A stretch of DNA of 64,000 nt from an alpha proteobacterium U9-1i (GTDB lineage Bacteria; Pseudomonadota; Alphaproteobacteria; Caulobacterales; Aquidulcibacteraceae), in the NCBI GenBank assembly GCA_000974665.1, contig BBSY01000002.1, forward strand, positions 1,674,001-1,738,000, given 5' to 3'. A program made the translations under genes and the position numbers. The notes below the pieces were generated by a model, which had not been told where the DNA came from, did not search any database, and saw nothing but the letters and a program-made list of their open reading frames with translations. Shown here piece after piece: positions 54,131-63,041 of this stretch; within the stretch, counting starts at the first letter, position 1, and every line of letters begins with the position of its first letter.

Positions 54131-55084
54131 CTAGACCGCTAAACCTTTCACCACGCGCGCGTCCATCGCCGCGCGCGCTTCCGCCGAAGGCGAGATCGCC
54201 TTACGCGTCACGGTGTCGAACGTCAGCGCCAGTGCTTCCAGGCTCGCCCACGCAGTACCCGTCGCCGGATCGACGACCCAATGCACCAAGCGGAGCGTTT
54301 TCTCGCCAACCTCGGCGATGCCGCTTCGCACTTCGATCAAATCGCCAGCGCGCGGCCAGCGGCGGAAGATAAGCCTTGCTTCGACAACCGCACCGGCCGG
54401 CTCAAGATTGCCGCCTGCCGCGGCCTGCCGCCAGGACGACAATATGTTCGACACCGAATCCGAAACCCGGCCAAAGATGTGTTCGCCGCGCAAGCGGCCA
54501 AACGCATCGCATTGGTCCGGCGTTACATACGCGCCGCCAATGCGTGTCAGACCGAGTGCATCGGCGCGCGCAATGCTCGCATCGCTGGGCCCCTTGCTCA
54601 GGTCAATTGATCGCTCTTTGGCGTGATCCGGTTGTACGCAGGAGAGCCGCGCTGCCGCCGCGCGTGTGCGGGACGACCACGGAAACGGCTTCATCACGCG
54701 CGGATCGACGTGCGCCACCTTCACGCTAAAAACCGAGGAGGGCGCGCCATCGGCGTGGCGCATGTCGACGCAGAGGCGCGCGTCGGTCTCGCCCAGGTCC
54801 AGCACGCCGCCATGCATCACCAGAGGCGCCCCCGGGCGCGCCTCCTTGAGAAACTTCGCGTGCAGCTCCAACGGCAAAATTGTACCCGCCGCGCCCGCGC
54901 TCATCGCGCGCGGCATCGCCAAAGCGTGCGCCATGAACGCAATGCCGGACATCGCACGTTCGAGATGGAATCGGACATTCAAATGCCCGCCCTCATCGCA
55001 TTCCCAAGTGTTGACGCTGCCCTGATAGAGGGGCGCGGGTAGGGCAGGCGGATGGGCGCGTGCGGTCACGCTGCCGCCTGGCAT
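54131..55084 (-). CDS. Double hotdog acyl-CoA thioesterase-like protein
   Basis: 317 residues. Two hotdog domains in tandem: the first with VNTWECDEGGHLNVRFHLERAM (about 22-45, the D-x-GH-x-N/NV 4HBT motif) and the second with YVTPDQCDAFGRLRGEHIFGRVSD (about 190-213). Such double-hotdog proteins hydrolyse acyl-CoAs, but the acyl group is not known. The start overlaps the end of zur by 19 bp; ribosome binding site weak, so the exact start is unsure. Confidence 0.8.
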   Translation of the reverse strand: MPGGSVTARAHPPALPAPLYQGSVNTWECDEGGHLNVRFHLERAMSGIAFMAHALAMPRAMSAGAAGTILPLELHAKFLKEARPGAPLVMHGGVLDLGETDARLCVDMRHADGAPSSVFSVKVAHVDPRVMKPFPWSSRTRAAAARLSCVQPDHAKERSIDLSKGPSDASIARADALGLTRIGGAYVTPDQCDAFGRLRGEHIFGRVSDSVSNILSSWRQAAAGGNLEPAGAVVEARLIFRRWPRAGDLIEVRSGIAEVGEKTLRLVHWVVDPATGTAWASLEALALTFDTVTRKAISPSAEARAAMDARVVKGLAV

Positions 55085-55536
55085 TCGCCGCAGAGGCCTG
55101 AGACTTCGATCATGGTGCGGCGGATCTTGAAGCCGTCCTTGCTGGCGGCTTCGGTGAGATCGACAAGCGCATGGCCGGCGTCAAATTCTTCCGCGCCGCC
55201 GCATTGCTCGCAAATCAGGAAAATCGTCGATCGCGCGCAGGCGCCGATGTCGCACGCAACGAACGCGTTGAGGCTTTCGATGCGGTGGGCGAGCCCCATG
55301 CGAACCAGGAAGTCGAGCGCGCGGTACACAGTCGGCGGCTTCGCCGGCCCATGGTCGCCGCCAAGTTGCGGCAAGAGATCATAGGCCTTCGCGGGGCCAT
55401 GGTGATCCATCAGCAGCTCGAACACCCGCCGGCGCAGCGGCGTGAAGCTTTCGCCGGCGGCGCTGCAGCGCGCTTCGGCGTCCCGCAATTGCTCGGGGCG
55501 GCTCATCATTGGCGCGTGAGAATGGTCGTGCGGCAT
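55066..55536 (-). CDS. zur: Zinc uptake regulator Zur (Fur family)
   Basis: 156 residues from the ATG at 55536, with AGAGG 4 bp upstream; the frame reaches further but without domain. The winged helix (ESFTPLRRRVFELLMDHHGPAKAYDLLPQL, then KPPTVYRALDFLVRMGLAHRIESLNAFVAC) is followed by the structural zinc site CEQCGG and CGECQ near the C-terminus. Histidine-rich start (MPHDHSHAP). Zur represses zinc transporter genes when zinc is plentiful; targets not in this window. Fur itself is not excluded. Confidence 0.85.
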   Translation of the reverse strand: MPHDHSHAPMMSRPEQLRDAEARCSAAGESFTPLRRRVFELLMDHHGPAKAYDLLPQLGGDHGPAKPPTVYRALDFLVRMGLAHRIESLNAFVACDIGACARSTIFLICEQCGGAEEFDAGHALVDLTEAASKDGFKIRRTMIEVSGLCGECQAAA

Positions 55537-55610
55537 TGCCTCTATGATCGCAGGTGTGACGGTTGCGCGAAAGATGGGGTGCGACCCTCGTGTTTTCAGC
55601 GGCTTATGAG

Positions 55611-55666
55611 ATGGAACTTTACAAGAACATCGCCTCACGTTATCCATGGAACATAGATGGAACATG
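55611..55666. repeat. Direct repeats ATGGAACAT between zur and the next gene
   Basis: ATGGAACTT at 55611-55619, ATGGAACAT at 55647-55655 and again at 55658-55666, the last two 11 bp apart. They lie in the divergent gap between zur and the gene at 55684. Could be a binding site for a regulator that sits on one helix face, or a chance repeat. Confidence 0.35.
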
Positions 55667-55683
55667 ACTGAGGGGATGAAGCG

Positions 55684-56052
55684 ATGAACGAAGTGATTTT
55701 CCGTGGCGCGTCGGGCCGTTTGCATCGCTTCAGCGCGCATCGCCCGACGGAGCAATTCGCTGAATCTGCGGCGGTTTATTGCTTTGCCCGGCCTGGCCCA
55801 GGCGGCCGTGGCTGGACGCCTCTGTTCCTTTCGCGCACCGCCAATTTGTCCAAGCGCCTCGCCAGCCACGAGCAATGGCCGGAGGCGCAGCTTTTGGGCG
55901 CGACGCACATCCTGGTTCACCAGCGCGACGAGCGCGACGTCCGTGAGTTTGTTGAAGCCGACCTTGCCCAGTCATTGAGGCCCGCCATGAACGGCCCGAT
56001 GCTCGAAGGTGAAGTCGAAGCGGGGGTCGTGCAGCTGATCCGCGCGGCGTAG
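55684..56052 (+). CDS. Hypothetical protein
   Basis: 122 residues; ATG with GGGG/GATGAAGC upstream, GAGGGG at 11 bp. Mixed helix/strand: VIFRGASGRLHRFSAHRP, AVYCFARPGPGGRGWTPLFLSRTANLSKRLASHEQWPEA, THILVHQRDERDVREFVEADL. The middle part with a basic W-x-P-L-F-L-S motif recalls small nuclease-like (GIY-YIG-type) folds, but nothing certain. No known operon partner; a terminator follows. Confidence 0.7.
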   Translation: MNEVIFRGASGRLHRFSAHRPTEQFAESAAVYCFARPGPGGRGWTPLFLSRTANLSKRLASHEQWPEAQLLGATHILVHQRDERDVREFVEADLAQSLRPAMNGPMLEGEVEAGVVQLIRAA

Positions 56053-56077
56053 GCGCGACTTCGCGGCTTGAATTCAT

Positions 56078-56110
56078 GCATGAAAAAGGGGGCGCTTGCG
56101 GCGCCCCCTT
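56078..56110 (-). terminator. Intrinsic terminator between convergent genes
   Basis: AAGGGGGCGC (56084-56093), loop TTGCG, GCGCCCCCTT (56099-56108): a perfect 10-bp stem. Read on the minus strand it is followed by TTTTTC, so it ends the VWA gene's transcript; on the plus strand it can also stop the 55684 gene. Confidence 0.85.
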
Positions 56111-56132
56111 GAGTTGGTTGCGATGTTCGGAG

Positions 56133-57884
56133 CTAGCGGCGCGGCCGGGGTTCCGGACGCGGTGCGTTTTGCGCGGTTGGCAGGGCTGCCGCCGTTTGCG
56201 CGTTGCGGGCCAGTTGCACGAACTCGGCGCGCCAGCCGAATTCATCGCGTCCACGCGCGCCTTGCGCGAGACTGATCACGTCATCCCAGCCGTACGTCTG
56301 CGACAGGAACGCATCGCCGCGCAGCAATTGCCCGTAACCGGCGACGGCGGTGGCCCAACGCGCCGATTCATTGGCTTGGCCTATGTTGGTCACGGCGTCG
56401 GCTTGTGTGATCGGACGTTCGATGAGGCGCGAGGTGTCTTGACCAGGCAGTTTGTAGCGGATGCGCAGGAACGCGAGTTCGCTGGCGGTGCTCGGCGTGC
56501 GATCAGCGGATTGCTGATAGCGCAGCGGATCGTTGAAGGTGCGCCCGCCGACCGGCACGATCTCGTAGATCGCCGTCACCGCGTGTCCCGCGCCGATCTC
56601 GCCAGCATCGACCGCATCGTTGTTGAAATCCTCGCGGCGCAGCATGCGCGTCTCGTAGCCAATGAGGCGATATTCCGCGACGCGGTTCGGGTTGAACTCC
56701 ACCTGAATTTTCACGTCATTGGCGATCGAGAACATGTTCGACGCCATTTCATCGCGCAGCACCCGGCGCGCTTCGTTCAGCGTATCGATGTAGGTCGCCA
56801 CGCCATTGCCGTTCTGCGCGAGGCGTTGCATCAGTGCGTCATTGTAATTGCCGCCGCCAAAGCCGAAAACCGAAAGATAAATGCCGGTTTCACGCTTGCG
56901 CGAGACGAAGTCCTGCAATTGCTGCGGGTCGTTGATGCCGACGTTGAAGTCGCCGTCGGTGGCGATGATGATGCGGTTGACGGCGTTGCGATTGAAGTTT
57001 TGCTCTGCCAACGAATAAGCGAGGCGCAGGCCTTCGCCGCCCGCTGTCGAGCCGCCGGCGCTCAGATTGTCGAGCGCAGCGAGAATGCGGCCGCGCTCGT
57101 TTCCAGGCGTCGGTTCAAGCACTGCGCCGGCCGCGCCCGCGTACACCACGATCGATACGCGATCGCGGGCATTCAATTGATCGATAAGCAAGCGGAAGCT
57201 CTGTTGCACGAGCGGCAGCTTGTTCGGCTCGCCCATCGAGCCTGAGACGTCGAGCAGCATCACCAAATTCAGCGGCGGGCGCTCGCGCGGCACGATGTTG
57301 TAGCCTTGCAGGCCAATATGGACGAGTTGCCGTCCCTCCGCCCAAGGCGAAGGCGCAACCGTCACGTTGGTCGAGAAGGGTTCGTTGCGCGTCGCCGGCA
57401 GCGGGTAATCGTAACGGAAATAGTTGATGAGTTCCTCGATGCGCACGGCATCGCGTGGGGGCAGACGGCCTTCGCCGAGGAAGCGGCGCACGTTTGAGTA
57501 CGATGCGGTGTCGACATCAATCGAAAACGTCGAAACGGGATCGGTCGCCACGACGTGGATCGGGTTTACTTCGGCGTGATCATATTGATCGCGATCGACC
57601 GTGCCCGGCATCGGCTGTGGGGCAGTTTGCGCGTAAGGCGCGCCGGTTGGCGCCGCTAAACCACCGACACGCATTTCAGCGCGGCCGCGGCTCAGCTGAT
57701 CTTGCGCGACCACGGAAGGCGGAGGCGGCGGAGGCGGTGGAGGCGGCGGATACGGGGCGCTTTGCTCTTCGTCGGCGCGGCGATTGCCCTCGACGACCGG
57801 CTCAGTGGGCGATTGCGCTGCGCACGCCACGAGCATCAAGGCGCACAAAGCTAACCCGGCGCGCCGCCACGGCTTGGTATGCAT
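56133..57884 (-). CDS. VWA-domain lipoprotein (YfbK-like)
   Basis: 583 residues; excellent GGGAGGG before the ATG. Lipobox LMLVACAA near residue 21. A proline run of eleven residues at about 46-58 is followed by a VWF_N-type segment (VSTFSIDVDTASYSNVRRFLGEGRLPPRDAVRIEELINYF), the VWA domain with MIDAS DVSGSM near residue 213, and a C-terminal DUF3520-type region (LAFLRIRYKLPG and on). The family is outer-membrane or periplasmic; role unknown in any species I can name. The terminator lies just downstream. Confidence 0.88.
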   Translation of the reverse strand: MHTKPWRRAGLALCALMLVACAAQSPTEPVVEGNRRADEEQSAPYPPPPPPPPPPPSVVAQDQLSRGRAEMRVGGLAAPTGAPYAQTAPQPMPGTVDRDQYDHAEVNPIHVVATDPVSTFSIDVDTASYSNVRRFLGEGRLPPRDAVRIEELINYFRYDYPLPATRNEPFSTNVTVAPSPWAEGRQLVHIGLQGYNIVPRERPPLNLVMLLDVSGSMGEPNKLPLVQQSFRLLIDQLNARDRVSIVVYAGAAGAVLEPTPGNERGRILAALDNLSAGGSTAGGEGLRLAYSLAEQNFNRNAVNRIIIATDGDFNVGINDPQQLQDFVSRKRETGIYLSVFGFGGGNYNDALMQRLAQNGNGVATYIDTLNEARRVLRDEMASNMFSIANDVKIQVEFNPNRVAEYRLIGYETRMLRREDFNNDAVDAGEIGAGHAVTAIYEIVPVGGRTFNDPLRYQQSADRTPSTASELAFLRIRYKLPGQDTSRLIERPITQADAVTNIGQANESARWATAVAGYGQLLRGDAFLSQTYGWDDVISLAQGARGRDEFGWRAEFVQLARNAQTAAALPTAQNAPRPEPRPRR

Positions 57885-58036
57885 GATTTTCCCTCCCGCA
57901 CGAGAGCCGGACTCGATGTCAACGGCTCAGCGCACCGAGCGAGCGCCCGGATCGCGGCGGAGATGCGGCGCATGCGCGGCGGCTTTCGCTACCGCCGGGC
58001 GGATGTGTGAACTCACGAACTTGTGTCGCGTAAGCC

Positions 58037-59914
58037 TCACTCGCGTCGGGCGCGTGCGGCGGCGCGTTGTCGTTCCGGGATCCACGCGCGCACAAGCTCG
58101 GCCAATACGTTCAGAGGCACCTCGCCGTTCAAGAGCACGACGTCGTGAAAGCCTTTGAGGTCGAAGTCTGGTCCAAGCGTGGAGCGCGCTTCCTCGCGCA
58201 GCGCCATGATTTGGCGGCGCCCAATTTCGTAGCTGCAGGCTTGCCCGGGCCACACAATGTAACGATCGACTTCGGTGGCGATCACGCCCGGTGCATCGCC
58301 GGTGACGCTGCTCATGTAGTCGATGGCCTGTTGGCGCGTCCAACGTTTGGCGTGCAGTCCGGTATCGACCACCAGCCGCGCCGCGCGCCAGAGTTGCCAA
58401 CGCAAGAAGCCGATGCGTCCGACCGGATCGCCTTCATGAAAGCCGAGCTCATCGGCCAATTCCTCGGCATAGAGCCCCCAGCCTTCGCCGTAAGCGCCAA
58501 ACGCGGTGAGCCGGCGCAACAGCGGCGTGTCGGTTTGCTCTTGCGCCAGCGCCATTTGGAAATGGTGGCCTGGCACAGCTTCATGGAAGTCCTGCGTTGG
58601 CACGTCGATGCGCGTCATCTCGCCGAGGTTGCGCAGGTTGATGTGGTAGACGCCCGGTGTTGAGCCATCGAGCGACGGGGCGGAATACGAGGCGCCAGGT
58701 TGGCTCGCTTCCGCGAAGGCGGGCACGCGCTGCACTTCAAAGCGCGCCCGCGGCAACGTGCCGAACCATTCCGGCGCCCGTTCCAACACGCGCGCCATCC
58801 GCGCGCGGATATCGGCGAGCAATTGCGCGCGGCCTTCGTCGCTGTCGGGATATTGGTAGCGCGGATCGGCCGTGATGAGGGCAAGGCGCTGGCCAACTGG
58901 ACCTTCGGTTTGGCCGATGCGGCGAAGTGCTACGTCTAGCTCACGCGTCAATACCGCGACCCGCTCGAGGCCGATCTGGTGGATTTGATCAGGTGTGAGA
59001 TCGGTCGTGGTTTCGATGCGCAAAGCAGCGCGATAATAGTCTTCGCCTTGAGGCAGGCTCCACATTCCCCCTTGTTCGGGCGCGTTCGGGCGCACGCTGC
59101 GCAGCCATTGCGCCGCGCGCTGGTGAGCGGGGATGATGTCGTCGCGGACAATCGCTTCCGCGCGCGCCAACACGCCTTGCGTACGCATTTGCAATTGCGC
59201 GCGCGCGTTAGCGTCACTTTCAGCGGCGACGAGCGCGTCGAGCTTTCCGCGAAAACCTGAGATGTAAGCCTGCTGGCCAACCGGCTGGCTGGCGATGAAG
59301 TCGAGTTGCTGGATCGTTGTGTCGATGATGAAGCGCGGCGGAACAACGCCAAGCTGTGCGTCGGCGCGCGAACGCGCCGTTTCCGCGTCAAGCGCCGGCG
59401 CCACGGCTTGCAACCGAACGATATAGTTTTCAGCATCCGTCAAATTGGTGACGGCATGGCGATGTTCAAGAAAATCCGGCAGCTCAAGATAGGCGCTGTC
59501 GAGTTGGTTCAGGACGTAGGGTTGGATTCCGCCTTGCGAGAAGTCGCCGTAATTGAACGCGGCGCCAGCGGCGTCGTTTTCGAACTTCACCCGCAGCACC
59601 GAAACCGTGAGCTGTTCGCTGGCGTCGAAATCGTTGGCGTCGAGTGCAAGCAGTTCGGCGTAGCGCCGCAATGCAGCGCTGCGGCGCGCTTCGACGGCGA
59701 TGGCGCTGCGATCATCCAGCCGATCCGCATACGGACCACCAGCAATCTCCGCCGTCACGCCGGCTTGACTGGCGAGCTCTGGGCTGTCGCGCAGGATTTC
59801 CTGCGTCCAATCGGCGAGGCGACCCTCGAAAGCGCTCATCGGCGCGTTCGCTCCAGGACCGCACGCGGTAAGCGCCACAACCGCACCGAACCAAGCCCAA
59901 TGTGCGAGCCGCAT
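58037..59914 (-). CDS. DUF885-family lipoprotein (putative metallopeptidase)
   Basis: 625 residues; GGAGGGG before the ATG. Lipobox ALTACG at about residues 15-19. The long helical DUF885 fold carries the conserved HEAVPGHHFQ motif (about residues 441-450), a zinc-type HExxPGHH site, and the nearby GEGWGLYAEELADELGF (second Glu region). The family is thought to be M3/M32-like carboxypeptidases of the periplasm; activity not shown for most. Tail ends in basic residues. Confidence 0.88.
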   Translation of the reverse strand: MRLAHWAWFGAVVALTACGPGANAPMSAFEGRLADWTQEILRDSPELASQAGVTAEIAGGPYADRLDDRSAIAVEARRSAALRRYAELLALDANDFDASEQLTVSVLRVKFENDAAGAAFNYGDFSQGGIQPYVLNQLDSAYLELPDFLEHRHAVTNLTDAENYIVRLQAVAPALDAETARSRADAQLGVVPPRFIIDTTIQQLDFIASQPVGQQAYISGFRGKLDALVAAESDANARAQLQMRTQGVLARAEAIVRDDIIPAHQRAAQWLRSVRPNAPEQGGMWSLPQGEDYYRAALRIETTTDLTPDQIHQIGLERVAVLTRELDVALRRIGQTEGPVGQRLALITADPRYQYPDSDEGRAQLLADIRARMARVLERAPEWFGTLPRARFEVQRVPAFAEASQPGASYSAPSLDGSTPGVYHINLRNLGEMTRIDVPTQDFHEAVPGHHFQMALAQEQTDTPLLRRLTAFGAYGEGWGLYAEELADELGFHEGDPVGRIGFLRWQLWRAARLVVDTGLHAKRWTRQQAIDYMSSVTGDAPGVIATEVDRYIVWPGQACSYEIGRRQIMALREEARSTLGPDFDLKGFHDVVLLNGEVPLNVLAELVRAWIPERQRAAARARRE

Positions 59915-60078
59915 GGCCCCTCCGTCTTTCGCCCCAATGCCCAGGGCCGGGCCTCATAGCATGACGCAGGTGTGAGAAAATCCCGAAGGTCGGCTGGGGA
60001 TTTGCGCTGGACTGTTGCGAACGGGGCGCTTTCGTGGTTGAGAGCCAGCCCTGTGGTAGGGAACTCGCGGAGACACCC

Positions 60079-60882
60079 ATGACGACCGGCGGCCAAACCC
60101 TTGGCCAGATCCTGTTTTATCGCCAGCTTGAGCCGCTTTCGGTCGAAAAGCATCGCGGACTGGGCGTCAGCCAGGTGGCGAACCCGTTCTCATTCTTGGC
60201 CGACACGCATCTGGTGCCGTTGACGGTCGATGAGTTCGGCCTAGCCGCGGTCTGCTATCCGATCATTTTCGACACCCAGTCCAAGACGCCCTTGGCGGTC
60301 ATGGGCTTGCGTCCAGGCATGAACGTGTTCCTGGGCGCGGACGGGTCGCTCGATCCGGAAGTCTATTTGCCGGCCTTCGCGCGTCGCTACCCGTTCCTGC
60401 CGGTGATCGCGCCGCCGCAGCCGAACGCGCCGACCCCGACCGACGCCGAAGCCGAGCGCCTGCTGGTTTGCATCGACCGCTCCGCGAAGATGCTCTCGAA
60501 CAAGCCGGAACAGCCATTTTTCGATGGCGACCAACCGTCGCGCTTCACGCAGGAAGCAATCCAGTTCTGCCGCGAGTTCGACATGCTCGGCCGTCGCACG
60601 CAGGAATTCGTCAAGCTGATGGACCAGCACGGCCTATTCGAGCTCACGCCACTTGCGCTGCCGCGCATGAAGAGCGACGGCACGCCGGACGAGCCGCAGA
60701 AAATTGGCGAGTATCTCCGCATTTCGGAAGCCAAGCTGAACGCGCTGCCGAAGGAAACCTTCCTCGACCTGCGCGATCGTGGCGTCACGGCGGTGATGCA
60801 CGCCCACCTGCTGTCGCTCGGCCTCTGGCCGAAAATCCTCAGCCGTGCGGCCCGCATCCAGGCGGCGACCCCCCTCAGCTGA
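60079..60882 (+). CDS. sapC: SapC-family protein
   Basis: 267 residues from the ATG at 60079 with GGAG 8 bp upstream. The SapC domain (named for an S-layer-linked protein in Campylobacter) shows FYRQLEPLSVEKHRGLGV, FLADTHLVPLTVDEFGLAAVCYPIIF, ALMGLRPGMNVFL-type stretch and a C-terminal helical part (EYLRISEAKLNALPKETFLDLRDRG). Common in Caulobacterales and Sphingomonadales; function obscure. A terminator follows. Confidence 0.85.
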   Translation: MTTGGQTLGQILFYRQLEPLSVEKHRGLGVSQVANPFSFLADTHLVPLTVDEFGLAAVCYPIIFDTQSKTPLAVMGLRPGMNVFLGADGSLDPEVYLPAFARRYPFLPVIAPPQPNAPTPTDAEAERLLVCIDRSAKMLSNKPEQPFFDGDQPSRFTQEAIQFCREFDMLGRRTQEFVKLMDQHGLFELTPLALPRMKSDGTPDEPQKIGEYLRISEAKLNALPKETFLDLRDRGVTAVMHAHLLSLGLWPKILSRAARIQAATPLS

Positions 60883-60934
60883 TCGCAAAATCTGGTGCAA
60901 CCGCTGTTGCATCTCGTGCGTATGACCTAACTAG

Positions 60935-60970
60935 CAAGCCGCGCCTTCACCGGCGCGGCTTGTGTGTTTT
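60935..60970 (+). terminator. Intrinsic terminator after sapC
   Basis: CAAGCCGCGCC (60935-60945), loop TTCACC, GGCGCGGCTTG (60952-60962): a perfect 11-bp stem followed by TGTGTTTT. It separates sapC from the DsbD-like gene, whose ribosome binding site begins directly after. Confidence 0.8.
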
Positions 60971-60980
60971 GGGAGCGTTG

Positions 60981-63041
60981 ATGGGGTTCCGGTCGTTTTT
61001 TGCCGCGCTGACGGTTGTGTTCGCGTTGAGCGTTCCAGCCATCGCGCAGCCCGTTCGCACGGACAACGTGGAAGTGGAATTCCATTCCGCCCGCGCCGCC
61101 ATCGCGCCCGGCGAAACCTTCACGATCGTGCTGCGCCAAAACATCCGAGAGCATTGGCACACCTATTGGCGCAACCCCGGCGATAGTGGTGAGCCGACAG
61201 AGATCACCTGGTCGCTGCCGCCGGGCTGGAGCGCCGGCGACATCCAATGGCCGGCGCCGGAGGCCATCCCGTTCGATGTACTGGTCAACTACGGCTACTC
61301 TGGCGAAGTTCTGTTCCCGGTGACGCTTACGGCGCCCGCGAACCTGCGCCCTGGCGAAAACGTCACCCTCAGCGCCAACGTCTATATGCTCGTCTGCTCC
61401 GACATTTGTATCCCGGAGGAGGCGGATCTCACGCTCACGCTTTCGGTCGACGCGCAGGGGCGCGACGATACGATTTGGGCGCCGCGCATCGCTGAAGCGA
61501 TCGCCGCGTTGCCGCGGCGCGACGACAACATCGCAGCGCGCGTCACGCCAGGAACGCCGCCGCGCTTGAGTGTGGCCATCGCCAATCTAACAGACGTAGG
61601 CGACGCGCATTTTTTCCCATTCAGCCGCGACGCGCTCGATCATGCCGCGCCGCAATTGCCAAGCGCTGGCGAGAGCGGCGTGAGCTTTACGCTGAAAGCT
61701 GGCGTCGCCGAAAATTTGGGCGCAGCGCCGCTCGAAGGCGTCGTCGTTGTCCAGACCGCGAACGGACGCCGTGCCTATGAGATCAACGCCGAGCCAGGCG
61801 AGCCGCTGCCGGGCACGAGCGGTGGCGCGGTTGGCGTTGCGCCTGTTGAACCTTTGGCGCTGCCGGCATTGCTCGCAGCACTGGGCTTTGCATTTCTCGG
61901 CGGCCTGATCCTCAACATCATGCCGTGCGTGCTGCCGGTTCTGTCGATCAAGGCGCTTTCGTTGGCGGGGGGCGCTCATTCGGGCGAAGCCAAGCGGCAC
62001 GGCCTGATTTATCTCGCCGGCGTATTGGCGACATTCCTTGCGCTCGCGGGCGGATTGATCGCGCTTCGCGGCGCGGGCGAAGCGGTGGGGTGGGGTTTCC
62101 AATTGCAGGCGCCCTGGGTGACGGCGGGGCTCGCGCTGTTGTTCTTCGTGATTGGCCTCAATCTCGTTGGGCTCTTCGAGGTCGGCGGTTCGTTGCAGAA
62201 CGTCGGCGGTGGTTTCGCGCAACGTGGCGGCGATGCCGGCGCGTTTTTCACGGGCGCGCTTGCGGTCATCGCGGCGACGCCTTGCACGGCGCCTTTCATG
62301 GCTGGCGCAATCGGCGCGGTGCTCACGCAATCGGCCGGCGTCACTCTCCTGGTGTTTGCGATGTTGGCGCTCGGTTTCGCGCTGCCGCTGGTGGCGCTTT
62401 CGTTTGCGCCGGGCTTGCAGCGTTTGATGCCCAAGCCTGGCGCTTGGATGGAGCGCGCCAAGCACGTGCTGGCCTTTCCAATGTTCGCGGCCGCCGTGTG
62501 GATGGCGTGGGTGTTGACGGAGCAGGCCGGCGCGAGCGGCGCGCTCGCTCTGCTGTCGCTGACGCTCGCGCTCACGTTTGCGATTTACGTCGCGCGTTGG
62601 GGCCGTGTGTGGCTTGCGGTTGGCGCGATTGTGCTTGTCGCTACCGGCGCGATGTTCTGGCGGCCATTGCTCGGGCAGGAGCAGGTGGCGATCATCCCGA
62701 AAGAAGAATGGAGCCCCGCCCGCGTCACTGAATTGCGCGGCGAAGGCCGTGCGGTGTTCGTGAATTTCACCGCCGCCTGGTGTGTCACCTGCAAGGTCAA
62801 CGAAGTGACAGTGTTCAGCGATCCCGACGTCGCTCGGGCGTTCGAGGAAGAAAACGTCACATACCTCGAGGCGGATTGGACCAATCGCGACGAAACGATC
62901 GCCGCTGCCTTGGCTGAACATGGCCGCGCCGGCGTACCGCTCTATTTGTTCTATCCAGCTGACGGCGGGGCGCCGACCGTCTTGCCTCAATTGCTGACTG
63001 AAGCTCTAATCACGCAAACAATCGTCGGAGACACGCCATGA
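60981..63041 (+). CDS. DsbD/ScsB-like thiol:disulfide interchange protein
   Basis: Carries electrons from cytoplasmic thioredoxin to periplasmic thiol proteins. 686 residues from the ATG at 60981 (GGGAG upstream). Signal peptide, then an N-terminal DsbD-like domain with Cys139 and Cys143 (CSDIC), an eight-helix DsbD membrane domain with redox Cys316 (MPC) and Cys435 (TPC), and a C-terminal periplasmic thioredoxin domain with CVTC (601-604). Overlaps the next gene by 4 bp. Confidence 0.93.
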   Translation: MGFRSFFAALTVVFALSVPAIAQPVRTDNVEVEFHSARAAIAPGETFTIVLRQNIREHWHTYWRNPGDSGEPTEITWSLPPGWSAGDIQWPAPEAIPFDVLVNYGYSGEVLFPVTLTAPANLRPGENVTLSANVYMLVCSDICIPEEADLTLTLSVDAQGRDDTIWAPRIAEAIAALPRRDDNIAARVTPGTPPRLSVAIANLTDVGDAHFFPFSRDALDHAAPQLPSAGESGVSFTLKAGVAENLGAAPLEGVVVVQTANGRRAYEINAEPGEPLPGTSGGAVGVAPVEPLALPALLAALGFAFLGGLILNIMPCVLPVLSIKALSLAGGAHSGEAKRHGLIYLAGVLATFLALAGGLIALRGAGEAVGWGFQLQAPWVTAGLALLFFVIGLNLVGLFEVGGSLQNVGGGFAQRGGDAGAFFTGALAVIAATPCTAPFMAGAIGAVLTQSAGVTLLVFAMLALGFALPLVALSFAPGLQRLMPKPGAWMERAKHVLAFPMFAAAVWMAWVLTEQAGASGALALLSLTLALTFAIYVARWGRVWLAVGAIVLVATGAMFWRPLLGQEQVAIIPKEEWSPARVTELRGEGRAVFVNFTAAWCVTCKVNEVTVFSDPDVARAFEEENVTYLEADWTNRDETIAAALAEHGRAGVPLYLFYPADGGAPTVLPQLLTEALITQTIVGDTP

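Noticed and set aside
57705-57765. GGAGGCGGC repeat as a minisatellite or CRISPR-like array
   Set aside because: It is the proline-coding run of the VWA lipoprotein (in-frame CCN codons), not an independent repeat.
61587-62990. 467-residue antisense frame opposite the DsbD-like gene
   Set aside because: The plus-strand product has intact DsbD motifs; this frame is very rich in Arg, His and Gln without any fold signal.
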